Shown here: piece by piece, positions 24,917-33,156 of the stretch | Layout: every line of letters begins with the position of its first letter | Position numbering within the stretch: position 1 is the first letter of the stretch | Origin: Erythrobacter ani | Lineage (GTDB): Bacteria > Pseudomonadota > Alphaproteobacteria > Sphingomonadales > Sphingomonadaceae | Direction of reading: 5' to 3' | Length of the DNA stretch: 64,000 nucleotides | Assembly: GCF_019204025.1 (NCBI RefSeq) | Contig: NZ_JAGSPB010000002.1 | Span: 124,001 to 188,000 of the forward strand | Notes under the pieces: generated by a model | Databases searched by the model: none | Told to the model about the DNA's origin: nothing | What the model saw: only the letters and a program-made list of their open reading frames with translations | Made by a program: the position numbers and the translations under genes

Positions 24917-26116
24917 ATGGACGAACAATTCTACCGCATGAAGCGCTTGCCGCCTTATGTCATCGCAGAAGTCAATGCGATGAGGCACGCGGCGCGTCAG
25001 GCGGGGCAAGATATCATCGATCTGGGGATGGGCAATCCGGACCAGCCCCCTCCGCAGCACGTGATCGACAAGCTGTGCGAAGTGGCCATGAAACCGGATG
25101 CCCATGGCTATTCGCAGTCCAAGGGTATTCCCGGCCTGAGACGCGCGCAGGCAGGCTATTACGAGCGCCGATTTGGCGTCGATCTCGATCCGGAAAGCGA
25201 AGTCGTGGTAACGATGGGATCGAAGGAGGGCCTTGCCAGTCTGGCGAACGCGATCACGGCCCCCGGCGATGTCGTTCTCGCGCCCAATCCTTCCTATCCC
25301 ATTCACTGGTTCGGATTCATCATCGCCGGCGCCACCATCAGGGCGGTTCCGACGACGCCGGACGAAGATTATTGGCGGTCCCTAGAAAGCGCGATGAATT
25401 ACACCGTGCCACGGCCAAGTGTGCTGGTCGTGAGTTATCCGTCAAACCCAACGGCTGAAACGGTGGATCTTGCCTTCTATGAGAGGTTGGTGGACTGGGC
25501 GCGGCAGAACCAGGTCTGGATTCTGTCCGACCTCGCCTATTCCGAGCTTTATTACGACGGCCAGCCGACACCTTCGATCATGCAGGTCGACGGGGCCAAG
25601 GATGTCGCGGTGGAATTCACCAGCATGAGCAAGACATATTCGATGGCTGGCTGGCGAATGGGCTTTGCCGTCGGCAACAAGCAGCTGATTGCGGCGCTTA
25701 CCCGGGTCAAGTCTTACCTCGATTATGGAGCTTTCACGCCGATACAGGCTGCGGCCTGCGCCGCGTTGAACGGGCCGCAGGATATCATCGAGAAGAACCG
25801 CGATCTCTACCGCAAGCGCCGCGATGTCATGGTCGAATCGTTCGGACGGGCAGGGTGGGATATCCCGGCGCCCTCTGCATCGATGTTCGCTTGGGCACCA
25901 TTGCCGCCAGCGCTTGCAGACATGGGGAGCCTGGAGTTTTCGAAACAACTTCTGACCGAAGCGGAGGTCGCTGTCGCGCCCGGCGTGGGGTACGGGGAAA
26001 AGGGCGAAGGTTATGTGCGCATCGCCATGGTCGAGAACGAGCAGCGGCTGCGTCAGGCTGCAAGAAATATTAAGCGGTATCTCTCTTCACTCGGCGTCAA
26101 TCAGCGAACGTCGTGA
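24917..26116 (+). CDS. PLP-dependent class I/II aminotransferase (LL-DAP aminotransferase / AlaC type)
   Basis: 399 residues from ATG 24917 (GGCAGGAG site); the frame is open to 24809 without family similarity. Fold type I features: IIDLGMGNPDQPPP at the N-terminus, YPSNPTAETVD, SDLAYSELYYDG, and the Schiff-base Lys in EFTSMSKTYSMAGWRMGFAVG. The sequence is of the LL-diaminopimelate aminotransferase-like group that includes alanine-synthesising AlaC; the start MDEQFYRMKRLPPYVIAEVN is typical. Exact donor/acceptor pair undetermined. Confidence 0.9.
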   Translation: MDEQFYRMKRLPPYVIAEVNAMRHAARQAGQDIIDLGMGNPDQPPPQHVIDKLCEVAMKPDAHGYSQSKGIPGLRRAQAGYYERRFGVDLDPESEVVVTMGSKEGLASLANAITAPGDVVLAPNPSYPIHWFGFIIAGATIRAVPTTPDEDYWRSLESAMNYTVPRPSVLVVSYPSNPTAETVDLAFYERLVDWARQNQVWILSDLAYSELYYDGQPTPSIMQVDGAKDVAVEFTSMSKTYSMAGWRMGFAVGNKQLIAALTRVKSYLDYGAFTPIQAAACAALNGPQDIIEKNRDLYRKRRDVMVESFGRAGWDIPAPSASMFAWAPLPPALADMGSLEFSKQLLTEAEVAVAPGVGYGEKGEGYVRIAMVENEQRLRQAARNIKRYLSSLGVNQRTS

Positions 26117-26207
26117 TCCATGTGTTCAGAAACAGATCGGTATCGGCTTTCTATTTCGGAGCAATTGCGCCCAAGGTGCGTTAACTATGTTGTCAGAAGT
26201 TAGATAA

Positions 26208-26822
26208 ATGGAGAGTACGATGCCGCCGCAAGCGGCGCGGCCGCTGACCGAAAGGCAGCGGGCCGTGATGGAAAGAATCGATCGGCGCATGCCGATAAAG
26301 GTGATCGCTCAGGAACTTGGCGTTTCCGAGACGCGGATCAACCAACATATCCGCGCGCTCAAGGACATTTTCGAGGTGAGCAACCTTGGCGACCTGGTCG
26401 AGCGGTTTCGGGAGAGCGAACCCCCGGAAACATCTGCCGATTCGGCTGGTTTGGGAACGGAAGACGTGCCCTCTGATCCACCCGAGAAGGCCTTCACCGA
26501 ATCTGTATACAGTAAAAATCAGGTCCCGGTTAACGGGTTAGCGAGCAACAACGGCGCTCGGGTCGATCACGGCGAACTCGTGATGAACGATGTTCTTCCC
26601 CTAATCGGACAGGCGCCTTGGCTGCGTCCTGGCGAGCCGCAGGTCGTCCCCGGGGTGCTCGACGGCGAACATGCTGTCCTGCTTCGCCTCGCCACGGTAA
26701 TCGGCATCGCATTCGGCATATTGGCCGCAGTGGTTTTGTCGGTGACAGCGGCGATAGCATTGAGCGAAGCGATGGACGGCGCAGCGCGCGTCCCCGTTGA
26801 AAGAATTCAGTCCAGCACTTGA
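26208..26822 (+). CDS. Membrane-anchored LuxR-type HTH protein
   Basis: 204 residues. Residues 12-66 form a LuxR/GerE-like helix-turn-helix (LTERQRAVMERIDRRMPIKVIAQELGVSETRINQHIRALKDIFEVSNLGDLVERF). A low-complexity linker follows, then a single TM helix near the C-terminus (AVLLRLATVIGIAFGILAAVVLSVTAAIAL). A DNA-binding domain tethered to the membrane through a C-terminal helix is unusual. It heads a five-gene run with a small protein, a membrane protein, a RadC-like protein and a winged-helix protein. Family function unknown to me. Confidence 0.75.
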   Translation: MESTMPPQAARPLTERQRAVMERIDRRMPIKVIAQELGVSETRINQHIRALKDIFEVSNLGDLVERFRESEPPETSADSAGLGTEDVPSDPPEKAFTESVYSKNQVPVNGLASNNGARVDHGELVMNDVLPLIGQAPWLRPGEPQVVPGVLDGEHAVLLRLATVIGIAFGILAAVVLSVTAAIALSEAMDGAARVPVERIQSST

Positions 26823-26848
26823 GCGGTGTTGGGTAAGGAGTTTTCTCT

Positions 26849-27199
26849 ATGACCGATCGCGTTCTCAATGATGCCTACAATCTCAAAAAGCTGATCCGCG
26901 AAGCCGAAGCGCTGGCCGATGAATCGATGATCGCCTTTGCCCGCCTCAAGCAGGCCATGCTAGCTGCGCGCCAAAACCCGAGTGTCGAAGTTCACACCGG
27001 ACAAAAGGCGCTCATGCGCCTTTGCCAAGCGGAAGATCAGGCGATGGCCATGTCCTCCAGTCTCCTGCGCGTTCACGACGAACTCAGCAAAGTTGCGCGG
27101 GAAAATATGGGCGGCGACGAAAACATCCCGACCGACTTCCCCGAAGACTCGATCGACCCGATTGTCGATCACCAGCCGGTTGTCACCCAAACAGCCTGA
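26849..27199 (+). CDS. Small conserved-looking helical protein
   Basis: 116 residues (MTDRVLNDAYNLKKLIREAEALADESMIAFARLKQAMLAARQNPSVEVHTGQKALMRLCQAEDQAMAMSSSLLRVHDELSKVAREN...). Mostly helical with no membrane segment and an acidic tail. Starts 26 bases after the LuxR-type gene behind TAAGGAG. No family recognised. Confidence 0.7.
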   Translation: MTDRVLNDAYNLKKLIREAEALADESMIAFARLKQAMLAARQNPSVEVHTGQKALMRLCQAEDQAMAMSSSLLRVHDELSKVARENMGGDENIPTDFPEDSIDPIVDHQPVVTQTA

Positions 27200-27213
27200 T
27201 GTGAAATTCGACG

Positions 27214-27729
27214 ATGTTCGAGCTAATCCTGGAATATCGGGTCGAAGCCCAGCGTGTCGTCAGCGTTCTTATCCTGCTGGCGGCATTGCGCTGGGGCGGC
27301 GCGCCCGAGAGAGCGGCGGCGGCGACCTTTGTTTTGTTTTTCACTCTTCCGTTAACAGCCTTCGAGTTCTTTGCTGGCGGTCCGTTGATTTTCAGCGGAA
27401 TACGAATCGTTTATGTCGCCTTGGACATATTCGCTCTGACAGCCTTTCTTGCCATCGCGCTCAATGCCAATCGAAACTACCCGTTGATTATCGCTGGGTT
27501 CCAGGTCGTTGCCCTCGTCGCCCATCTCGTACGCGGTATCGTCGATACGGTCTCGCCGCTGGCTTACGCCGTGCTCGTTATCGGGCCCTCATACTTCCAG
27601 CTCGTCCTACTTGCTTGTGGTCTCGCATTGCATGTTCGCCGCAGGAAGAGGTTTGGTCCGTATCGTGACTGGCGAGTACCCCTTCCAAAGCCGTTCGACA
27701 GAAGGCCGATGCGAGATGTACTCAAATGA
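27214..27729 (+). CDS. Multi-pass membrane protein of unknown function
   Basis: 171 residues with about four or five TM helices (VVSVLILLAALRWGG, AATFVLFFTLPLTAFEFFA, IVYVALDIFALTAFLAIAL, YPLIIAGFQVVALVAHLVRG, YAVLVIGPSYFQLVLLACGLAL) and a basic cytoplasmic tail (VRRRKRFGPYRDWRVPLPKPFDRRP). Its stop overlaps the RadC-like start by 4 bases (ATGA). No family recognised. Confidence 0.72.
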   Translation: MFELILEYRVEAQRVVSVLILLAALRWGGAPERAAAATFVLFFTLPLTAFEFFAGGPLIFSGIRIVYVALDIFALTAFLAIALNANRNYPLIIAGFQVVALVAHLVRGIVDTVSPLAYAVLVIGPSYFQLVLLACGLALHVRRRKRFGPYRDWRVPLPKPFDRRPMRDVLK

Positions 27730-28157
27730 CAATGCCCATGACTGTACTTGACAGGTACCCACCTAGCTCCGTCGATCCGCGTGAGACACAAGCTATGTCG
27801 ATGGTCGAATATCTCCGTGATATGGTCCTTGATGACACGGTGCAACGAGAGCGGTTCCACGCGATATTCCTGGACCGCAACCGCAACTACCTCGCCGATG
27901 GAGGCATGGGCCAAGGCGGAAACGCATCGCTTTCCTTTCGCATGCGGGAGTTGTTCGGCCGCGCGCTTTCGCTCGGCGCGCGCAATATCATCATCGCGCA
28001 TAATCACCCGTCGGGCGATTGCCGGCCAAGCGAACGCGACCTGCTGGCGACCCGCCGTCTGGTGGAAGTCGGAAAAGCGCTCGACATCGAATTGATCGAT
28101 CATCTCATAATCACTCATCGCTCGGTCTACTCGATGCGAGCAGGGGGCAATCTGTGA
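27726..28157 (+). CDS. RadC-like JAB/JAMM domain protein (short form)
   Basis: 143 residues, only the C-terminal JAB half of RadC; the N-terminal HhH-like half is absent. The metal motif is HNHPSGDCRPSERD with H92, H94 and D105. The region that normally carries the catalytic Glu (E-x-x-x-x-GT) reads ADGGMGQGGNASL and has no Glu, so the site may bind metal without classical isopeptidase chemistry. RadC has no proven repair role despite its name. It overlaps the membrane protein upstream (ATGA) and the winged-helix gene downstream (GTGA), which strongly suggests one translational unit. Confidence 0.85.
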   Translation: MTMPMTVLDRYPPSSVDPRETQAMSMVEYLRDMVLDDTVQRERFHAIFLDRNRNYLADGGMGQGGNASLSFRMRELFGRALSLGARNIIIAHNHPSGDCRPSERDLLATRRLVEVGKALDIELIDHLIITHRSVYSMRAGGNL

Positions 28158-28555
28158 ATTCCAATGCCGCTTCCCAAATCTTCCCCGATAGCGACACGCT
28201 CATTCCCCGGTTCCGGGAGGCGGGGGACATTATTCTGGACCTGTTTCACCGCGATGGCCGGGTCGCGGACCGATGGTTGAGCCTCCATCCGCGCGAGTTT
28301 GAGCTACTCTGGCGGCTTGCCGAGCAACCGGGAGAACCCATGACCCGAAGGGAGCTTCTGGCCGATGTGTGGCGGATTCATTTCGAGCCGGAGACCAACA
28401 GCGTTGCCGTCCATGTCGCTCGGGTGAGAGCCAAACTGGACGCATTCGGGCTTGCAGGAATGTTGGCGACCGATCCCGAGCGCGGGTACTTTCTCGATGT
28501 TCCGTCCGAACAGAGCGTCTTCACTTTCGGCGATGGCGGCGCGGGCACGCGCTGA
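28154..28555 (+). CDS. Stand-alone OmpR-type winged-helix protein
   Basis: 133 residues from GTG 28154 (GTGA overlap with the RadC-like stop). Residues 35-118 match the Trans_reg_C winged helix: WLSLHPREFELLWRLAEQPGEPMTRRELLADVWRIHFEPETNSVAVHVARVRAKLDAFGLAGMLATDPERGYFLD. No receiver domain is present, so it is not a classical two-component regulator. In context it is probably the DNA-binding output of the RadC/membrane-protein cluster. Confidence 0.85.
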   Translation: MNSNAASQIFPDSDTLIPRFREAGDIILDLFHRDGRVADRWLSLHPREFELLWRLAEQPGEPMTRRELLADVWRIHFEPETNSVAVHVARVRAKLDAFGLAGMLATDPERGYFLDVPSEQSVFTFGDGGAGTR

Positions 28556-28641
28556 TCCGGCTGGGAAAGTGGACTTGCGATATGCGGTCTTTATCATCAT
28601 GCCGATAAGCAACATCGCCCAGCAAAAACTCGAGGAACGCC

Positions 28642-29460
28642 ATGCCATCTGCCACCCCCATGCCCGCCAATGACGGGATCACGATCGAACTAGGTGATGA
28701 CGGGGTTGCACAGGTCCGGCTGACCCGCACTGACAAGATGAATGCGCTCGATCCCGAAATGTTCGAACGGATTATCGAGGCAGGCAGTGTTCTGCAACGC
28801 ATGAAGGGACTCCGCGCGGTGGTTTTATCGGGTGAAGGCAAGGCGTTTTGCGCCGGTCTCGACACCGCCAGTTTCGCACGGACCCCAAGCCCCGACGAAC
28901 CCGAATTGACCGAGCGCACCTATGGCAATGCGAACAAGTTCCAGCAGGTCGCGATGCAATGGCGCAAACTTCCTGTACCGGTCATCGCGGCGGTGCACGG
29001 CGTCTGCTTTGGCGGAGGGCTGCAGATCGCGAGCGGAGCGGATTTCCGCGTTGTCCACCCGCAGACGCGAATGGCGATCATGGAGCTCAAATGGGGCCTC
29101 GTCCCCGATATGGGCGGATACGCCTTGTGGCGCGGGCTCGTGCGAGACGATGTGCTGCGCGAACTTATCTACACCAACCGCGAATTTACCGGCGCTGAGG
29201 CGAAGGAACTCGGTCTCGCCACCTATGTGGATGACGATCCCCTGACGCGCGCGACCGCGATCGCGGCAGATATCGCAAACCGCAATCCGCATGCAATCCG
29301 CGCTGCGAAGCGTCTTCAGGCGGGAATGATCGAGCGCGACACCGACGCCATTCTGCTCGAGGAGAGCATCGAACAGCACGCCATCATGCGGACCAGAAAT
29401 CAGGTCGAGGCCGTCATGGCCGGCATGGAGCGGCGCAAGGCGACCTTCGAGGATGTCTAA
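28642..29460 (+). CDS. Enoyl-CoA hydratase/isomerase (crotonase) family protein
   Basis: 272 residues. Crotonase-fold oxyanion loops: LSGEGKAFCAGLDTASF and VHGVCFGGGLQIASGADFRV. Continues WGLVPDMGGYALWRGLVRDDVLRELIYTNREFTGAEAKELGLA. The usual two catalytic Glu positions are not both obvious (IMELKWGLVPDMG has one), so it may act as a dienoyl/enoyl-CoA isomerase or hydrolase rather than a hydratase. It is convergent with the thioesterase gene. Confidence 0.88.
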   Translation: MPSATPMPANDGITIELGDDGVAQVRLTRTDKMNALDPEMFERIIEAGSVLQRMKGLRAVVLSGEGKAFCAGLDTASFARTPSPDEPELTERTYGNANKFQQVAMQWRKLPVPVIAAVHGVCFGGGLQIASGADFRVVHPQTRMAIMELKWGLVPDMGGYALWRGLVRDDVLRELIYTNREFTGAEAKELGLATYVDDDPLTRATAIAADIANRNPHAIRAAKRLQAGMIERDTDAILLEESIEQHAIMRTRNQVEAVMAGMERRKATFEDV

Positions 29461-29469
29461 GGGATAGGC

Positions 29470-30258
29470 TCAGCCGAAGACCGCTACGCATTGCAGGCCT
29501 TCGATCACCTGACGGCCTTCACTATCCCACATGCGCAAACGCTCTGAAGAATAGCCGCTATCCGCGTATTGGCTCGCGTTTTCGGCGAGATACCAGCCGC
29601 CATCGGACCGTGTTTGCGGATCGAGCACGTTGAATGACCAGTTGATCGAGCTGATCGGACCCATGCGCTGCATGATGCGCATGGCCCCCGGAGGCATCAC
29701 GTCGCCCATCAGAACGAGTTTGCTGACAGGATCGAGATCATGGTCTTCGGTCAGACGCGCCCAGCGCCGGATGGTTGCGCCGTGATCCGCATCCTTATCC
29801 TGACCAAAGCGGATTTCGAAATTGTTCTGGATGAAGGCGGGGCCTTGTCCCTGCATGGCTTGCGGGTTCTCACCCGGACCGTCCGGCCAGTCAGCAAGCT
29901 TCTCCGCCGGTCGCTTCGCATTGGCATCGCGCTCGGCCGCGAACAGCCAGAACGCAGTCAGCGCAACCTTTCCACCGGAATGTATCTCGCTGCGGACCTG
30001 GGTGACATTCCTTCCCTGACGGACGATTTCCGCATGCAGTTCGATTTCGTCACCAATGGGCGCGACGAAGCCGACTTGCGCGGCGCGAAGCGGGGGAAGG
30101 TCGGGAAATGCGCGCTGTGCCATCGTGTATGCAACCAGAGCAGAGGCGCCGCCGTAGAGCGTCCTGCCCTGCATCCAATCGCCCGCATTTGCGAGACGTG
30201 CTGGTCCGGGCTGACCGGTTACGGGTTCGAGCAGGCTTGCGATAGTCATGAAGGGCAT
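29470..30258 (-). CDS. Acyl-CoA thioesterase family protein (TesB-like double hotdog)
   Basis: About 262 residues from ATG 30258; ATG 30249 (MTIASLLEP) is equally possible. Two hotdog-like halves: WMQGRTLYGGASALVAYTMAQRAFPDLPPLRAAQVGFVAPIGDEIELHAEIVRQGRNVTQVRSEI, and PISSINWSFNVLDPQTRSDGGWYLAENASQYADSGYSSERLRMWDSEGRQVIEGLQ. This is the pattern of TesB-type or 4HBT_3 thioesterases that hydrolyse acyl-CoA. Substrate length unknown. Adjacent to the crotonase, suggesting shared acyl-CoA metabolism. Confidence 0.82.
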   Translation of the reverse strand: MPFMTIASLLEPVTGQPGPARLANAGDWMQGRTLYGGASALVAYTMAQRAFPDLPPLRAAQVGFVAPIGDEIELHAEIVRQGRNVTQVRSEIHSGGKVALTAFWLFAAERDANAKRPAEKLADWPDGPGENPQAMQGQGPAFIQNNFEIRFGQDKDADHGATIRRWARLTEDHDLDPVSKLVLMGDVMPPGAMRIMQRMGPISSINWSFNVLDPQTRSDGGWYLAENASQYADSGYSSERLRMWDSEGRQVIEGLQCVAVFG

Positions 30259-30429
30259 TTGCCCGGTGGATCGCGATCGGTCCAGACTGACGTGGCGTAA
30301 AGCTTCGCCCACGCAAACCAATTTGCGCAGCAGCGACGAACGAAGCGATTGCCGCATTGCCTTTACCGCAGCGAATCGCTAGTGCGCGCGCTCCGTTTGC
30401 TGTTATGCGATGCGAGCAGCAGATGGCTC

Positions 30430-30503
30430 GGCCCGATGGCGGAGTGGTTACGCAGAGGACTGCAAATCCTTGCACGCCGGTTCGATTCCGGCTCGGGCCT
30501 CCA
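30430..30503 (+). tRNA. tRNA-Cys (GCA anticodon)
   Basis: Acceptor GGCCCGA (30430-30436) pairs with TCGGGCC (30493-30499). Anticodon arm AGGAC-TGCAAAT gives GCA, and the T loop is GGTTCGATTCC. Discriminator T30500, the Cys identity base, is followed by encoded CCA. Confidence 0.94.
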
Positions 30504-30530
30504 TTCCTTGCGCAGAATTTGCGCTGAAAT

Positions 30531-30606
30531 GCCGCTTTAGCTCAGTTGGTAGAGCACATCATTCGTAATGATGGGGTCAGAGGTTCGAATCCTCTAAGCG
30601 GCACCA
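30531..30606 (+). tRNA. tRNA-Thr (CGU anticodon), integration site of the island
   Basis: Acceptor GCCGCTT (30531-30537) pairs with AAGCGGC (30596-30602). Anticodon stem CATCA-TTCGTAA-TGATG gives CGT, and the T loop is GGTTCGAATCC. Discriminator A30603 is followed by encoded CCA. Its last 46 bases plus one more recur exactly at 43228-43274. Confidence 0.95.
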
Positions 30607-30607
30607 C
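30561..30607. repeat. Left attachment-site copy (47-bp direct repeat)
   Basis: Runs from ATTCGTAATGATGG in the anticodon arm through the CCA end of tRNA-Thr and one further base. It is identical over 47 bp to 43228-43274. The intact tRNA lies at this end. Confidence 0.92.
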
Positions 30608-30828
30608 GTTTCCTCCGAAATTCGAAAACTTGATGCCTATGTTTTGGTGACGGGCTCTTACACTTGAAGAATTGCGAGGCTTTGTAAGCAACGTGTATGC
30701 GAGACAAATCGCCTCAGGTTGGCCGTGGTTTGCCGAGGCCCTCTTTTGGTACTGGATGCCTTTCTAGAAGGTGCCGAGGACTCAAATGAGTCACGGCGAA
30801 TGCTATGGCGCGAATCTTTAGTCACCGA

Positions 30829-31287
30829 CTAGGTTGAGCGCTTTGCTTGAAGGCTTGACCTTGAGAGTCTTGCCCAATCGAAGGGCAAGAAGTCCTGTTC
30901 GATACCGTCTGCAAAGATCACGCTGCCATCATTGATACACGAGGTGATTTCGAGCGCCTTTGTGTCGATCTTGCCCGATCTCAGATCCGTCCCTGTGGTT
31001 ATGTTCGGGAAGGGCTCACGTACAAAATAAGCAATGGCCTTTTCGTAGAGTAGCAGATCGATGGCCTCACGCGCTGCAGCCATAATGGAGCGCGCCCACC
31101 CAGTGGTGTCGGTGCCGCTTGAGGCGATCACTCCGCTTGAGCTGTGGTTCTCAAGGGAATCGCCATAAGCAATCTCATAGCGAGCGGACTGATGCGTACG
31201 GTGGCCAATGAACAACTCGTTAAGAGCTAACAGCCTCTCGCCGGTAGCGCGCTCGCTGGTGTAAATATGTCCTGTCGTCGATAACCC
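30829..31287 (-). pseudogene. C-terminal remnant of a NAD kinase-like protein
   Basis: The frame LFIGHRTHQSARYEIAYGD ... SSSGVIASSGTDTTGWARSIM ... VREPFPN resembles the C-terminal half of NAD-kinase-like proteins (the GHRxHQSARY and SSSGxxxSTGTGATGW patterns). Only about 150 residues remain. The frame runs back without any start codon to the stop of the GFA gene just upstream, so the N-terminal half including the GGDG site is missing. One TTG (31215) could start a short product, but I treat it as a remnant. Family assignment is from memory of motifs. Confidence 0.5.
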
Positions 31288-31605
31288 CTATTTGCGATCA
31301 AGGCTTCTCGCAAGAATTCCGATGGTCTCATACATGAGGTCATCCCAGAACAGGCTGGACCCAGAGCGTCTACAGAACCCTCGGCGCGCCACGTCTGAAG
31401 AGTTGTAGCATGCTAAGCCGTCAGAATTTGAGATGAACAGATCTCTTTTGAAGGCCTTGGTGTGTGCACCGATTGCTCCGTTTAACTTCTGGCACATGGT
31501 GCAGTGACAGTTGACGACGCCTCTAAGGCCTCCTCTCACCTGATAGCGAACACTTTCGCAAAGGCAGCCACCATCGTGAAGTTCAGTAGTATTGTTTGAG
31601 TTCAT
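31288..31605 (-). CDS. GFA (glutathione-dependent formaldehyde-activating-like) family protein, probably degenerate
   Basis: 105 residues, shorter than the usual 120-150. Zinc motifs: GGCLCESVRY (C14, C16) and NCHCTMCQK (C33, C35, C38). The third motif, normally FCxxCGSxLFW, reads GFCRRSGSSLFW, so the expected Cys is Ser81, and the protein stops soon after. Zinc binding is therefore doubtful. Its start overlaps the stop of the GST-like gene (ATGA), so both are in one operon downstream of operator 1. Confidence 0.7.
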   Translation of the reverse strand: MNSNNTTELHDGGCLCESVRYQVRGGLRGVVNCHCTMCQKLNGAIGAHTKAFKRDLFISNSDGLACYNSSDVARRGFCRRSGSSLFWDDLMYETIGILARSLDRK

Positions 31606-32414
31606 AGCGACAGTGGGAGCTCAAGATGTCGTTGGTATATTCGGTCGCGGTGTTGGAGAAGAATCGGATCGAGAGCCACTTTCGTCGCATCATCGAGAAT
31701 TGAAAACGCCACACGGCTGGCTGGATCCATATCGCACTGCTCCGTCGGAAGGGGCTGGAAAAGAGCCATCACAGCTGCTGAATATATATCGACCGCGGAC
31801 AGCTGATCACCGAAATAGTAGTCGCTCCCACGCGACATTTGCTGCTTGAGTTGACGGCTGACCAAAGCAAGCAGATCGAGCGAGCGCCTTGCAGTTCGGT
31901 CGACCGCCTCGGTGTTATAGCCATACTTTTTCGAGAGGTACTCGGCGCGCTTTTGCGACGGGCCCTCCATCTTCATTCCGATATGGATCAGTTGAAGCCG
32001 GCGCGACCAAGCCAGACCTTCTTCACCCATCAGTTCATGTGCAAGGCCAAACATCCATGCGCGATCCTTTTTATCTGACGGAAGCAGCGATGGCTCTGGC
32101 CGCAGTCGTTCGGCCAACATGAGGATTTCTGACCAAGTCGTACGCGCTGTATCCTGTTCGAATATCAAGGCCGGAGCATTATGGACGCCGCTCCATCTTC
32201 TCAGTTCGCGATCCATAGGAACGTGCCTGACCGCACTCCAATCGAGACCTTTGACGTGCAAGAATCCCTTCGCAGATTCGCTCCATGGACTCGGCACCCC
32301 ACTGACTGTGGTCATTCGGATTCCTGAAGCCGCCTTTGCATCTTCAAGCGAGACAAAGTTTACGGGCACCGGAATCTCCACATTTTTGGGGCAAGGAGAT
32401 GCAGCGCTGCTCAA
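31602..32414 (-). CDS. Glutathione S-transferase-like protein
   Basis: 270 residues. The C-terminal part has the GST signature region LVSRQLKQQMSRGSDYYFGDQLSAVDIYSAAVMALFQPLP with the N-capping Asp in the S-x-x-D motif. The middle (VRHVPMDRELRRWSGVHNAPALIFEQDTARTTWSEILMLAERL) fits a divergent thioredoxin-like N-domain with its cis-Pro (NAPALIFE). Probably a catabolic or detoxifying GST. The start lies 47 bp from operator 1, and a TATAAA sits on the minus strand at 32463-32458 next to that operator. Confidence 0.75.
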   Translation of the reverse strand: MSSAASPCPKNVEIPVPVNFVSLEDAKAASGIRMTTVSGVPSPWSESAKGFLHVKGLDWSAVRHVPMDRELRRWSGVHNAPALIFEQDTARTTWSEILMLAERLRPEPSLLPSDKKDRAWMFGLAHELMGEEGLAWSRRLQLIHIGMKMEGPSQKRAEYLSKKYGYNTEAVDRTARRSLDLLALVSRQLKQQMSRGSDYYFGDQLSAVDIYSAAVMALFQPLPTEQCDMDPASRVAFSILDDATKVALDPILLQHRDRIYQRHLELPLSL

Positions 32415-32460
32415 GAAATCCTTACGCGCCGCTGCGAAGGTAAGTCGTCCATCTACATTT

Positions 32461-32483
32461 ATATATTGACGTCGTCAATATAT
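32461..32483. promoter_or_regulatory. Island operator 1 (perfect 10-3-10 palindrome)
   Basis: ATATATTGAC, spacer GTC, GTCAATATAT: a perfect dyad of 23 bp, 47 bp upstream of the GST-like gene and about 200 bp upstream of the small + gene. It is the best copy of the TTGAC-N3-GTCAA motif found five times in the island. Confidence 0.8.
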
Positions 32484-32689
32484 GGTGCTCTCTTGTGATA
32501 CTCGGACCCGCACATGCGAAATTCTCGGAGACAGGAGGACACGCGATCAGCCGGCTTTGTGATGGTCCAGGGGCGTGAGGCACTCCGGTGCTTTTGCGAC
32601 AGAAAACCAGCAACGCCAACCCGCGCGAAGGTTTGGTACACCCTCCTTTGTCCTCCGTCGCGCCAGCGCTGTCAAAGGAGTTTAGTGGG

Positions 32690-32980
32690 GTGTTGGAGAA
32701 CGAAATCTGTCACGATGGATCCAGAGTCTTTGCGAGACTTCCGGTGAAGCGGAACGAACTTTCATTGATTTACGGGATCGTTCGGCTGAAAGGCGCTTAC
32801 CCAACCGCGATCGTTCCAAGCTTGGACGAATGGTGGATCGACTTTGCCTACAGCGATTATAGGTTCTCTGTGAGCACGCAGTATGGCGATTACTGGTTCC
32901 ATGTGCGCGATGTAAACTGCCCTGAAGAAATTCTGAAAATGGTAGCTGATCATTTTTCGAAGTATCTTGCACAAAGATGA
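32690..32980 (+). CDS. Hypothetical protein
   Basis: About 96 residues from GTG 32690, chosen for the AAAGGAG nine bases upstream; the frame is open to 32588. Sequence LPVKRNELSLIYGIVRLKGAYPTAIVPSLDEWWIDFAYSDYRFSVSTQYGDYWFHVRDVNCPEEILKMVADHF is rich in aromatic residues and alternates strand and helix like a small alpha/beta protein. No signal or membrane segment, no family recognised. It faces operator 1. Confidence 0.55.
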   Translation: MLENEICHDGSRVFARLPVKRNELSLIYGIVRLKGAYPTAIVPSLDEWWIDFAYSDYRFSVSTQYGDYWFHVRDVNCPEEILKMVADHFSKYLAQR

Positions 32981-33156
32981 CAAGGACACTGAGTTGGAAA
33001 ATCGAGGCAGCCTCTGAAAATTGTGAAGGCTCAGAAGCGCACCAAAGATCGGGAATTCGAAATTCGCTCGCAAGAAATTAGCAGGCCGTGAAATCTCATT
33101 GAGCGCAACCAGCCACCGAGGTTTACACGCTATCCGCTAGTGTGCAATTTGCCGTT

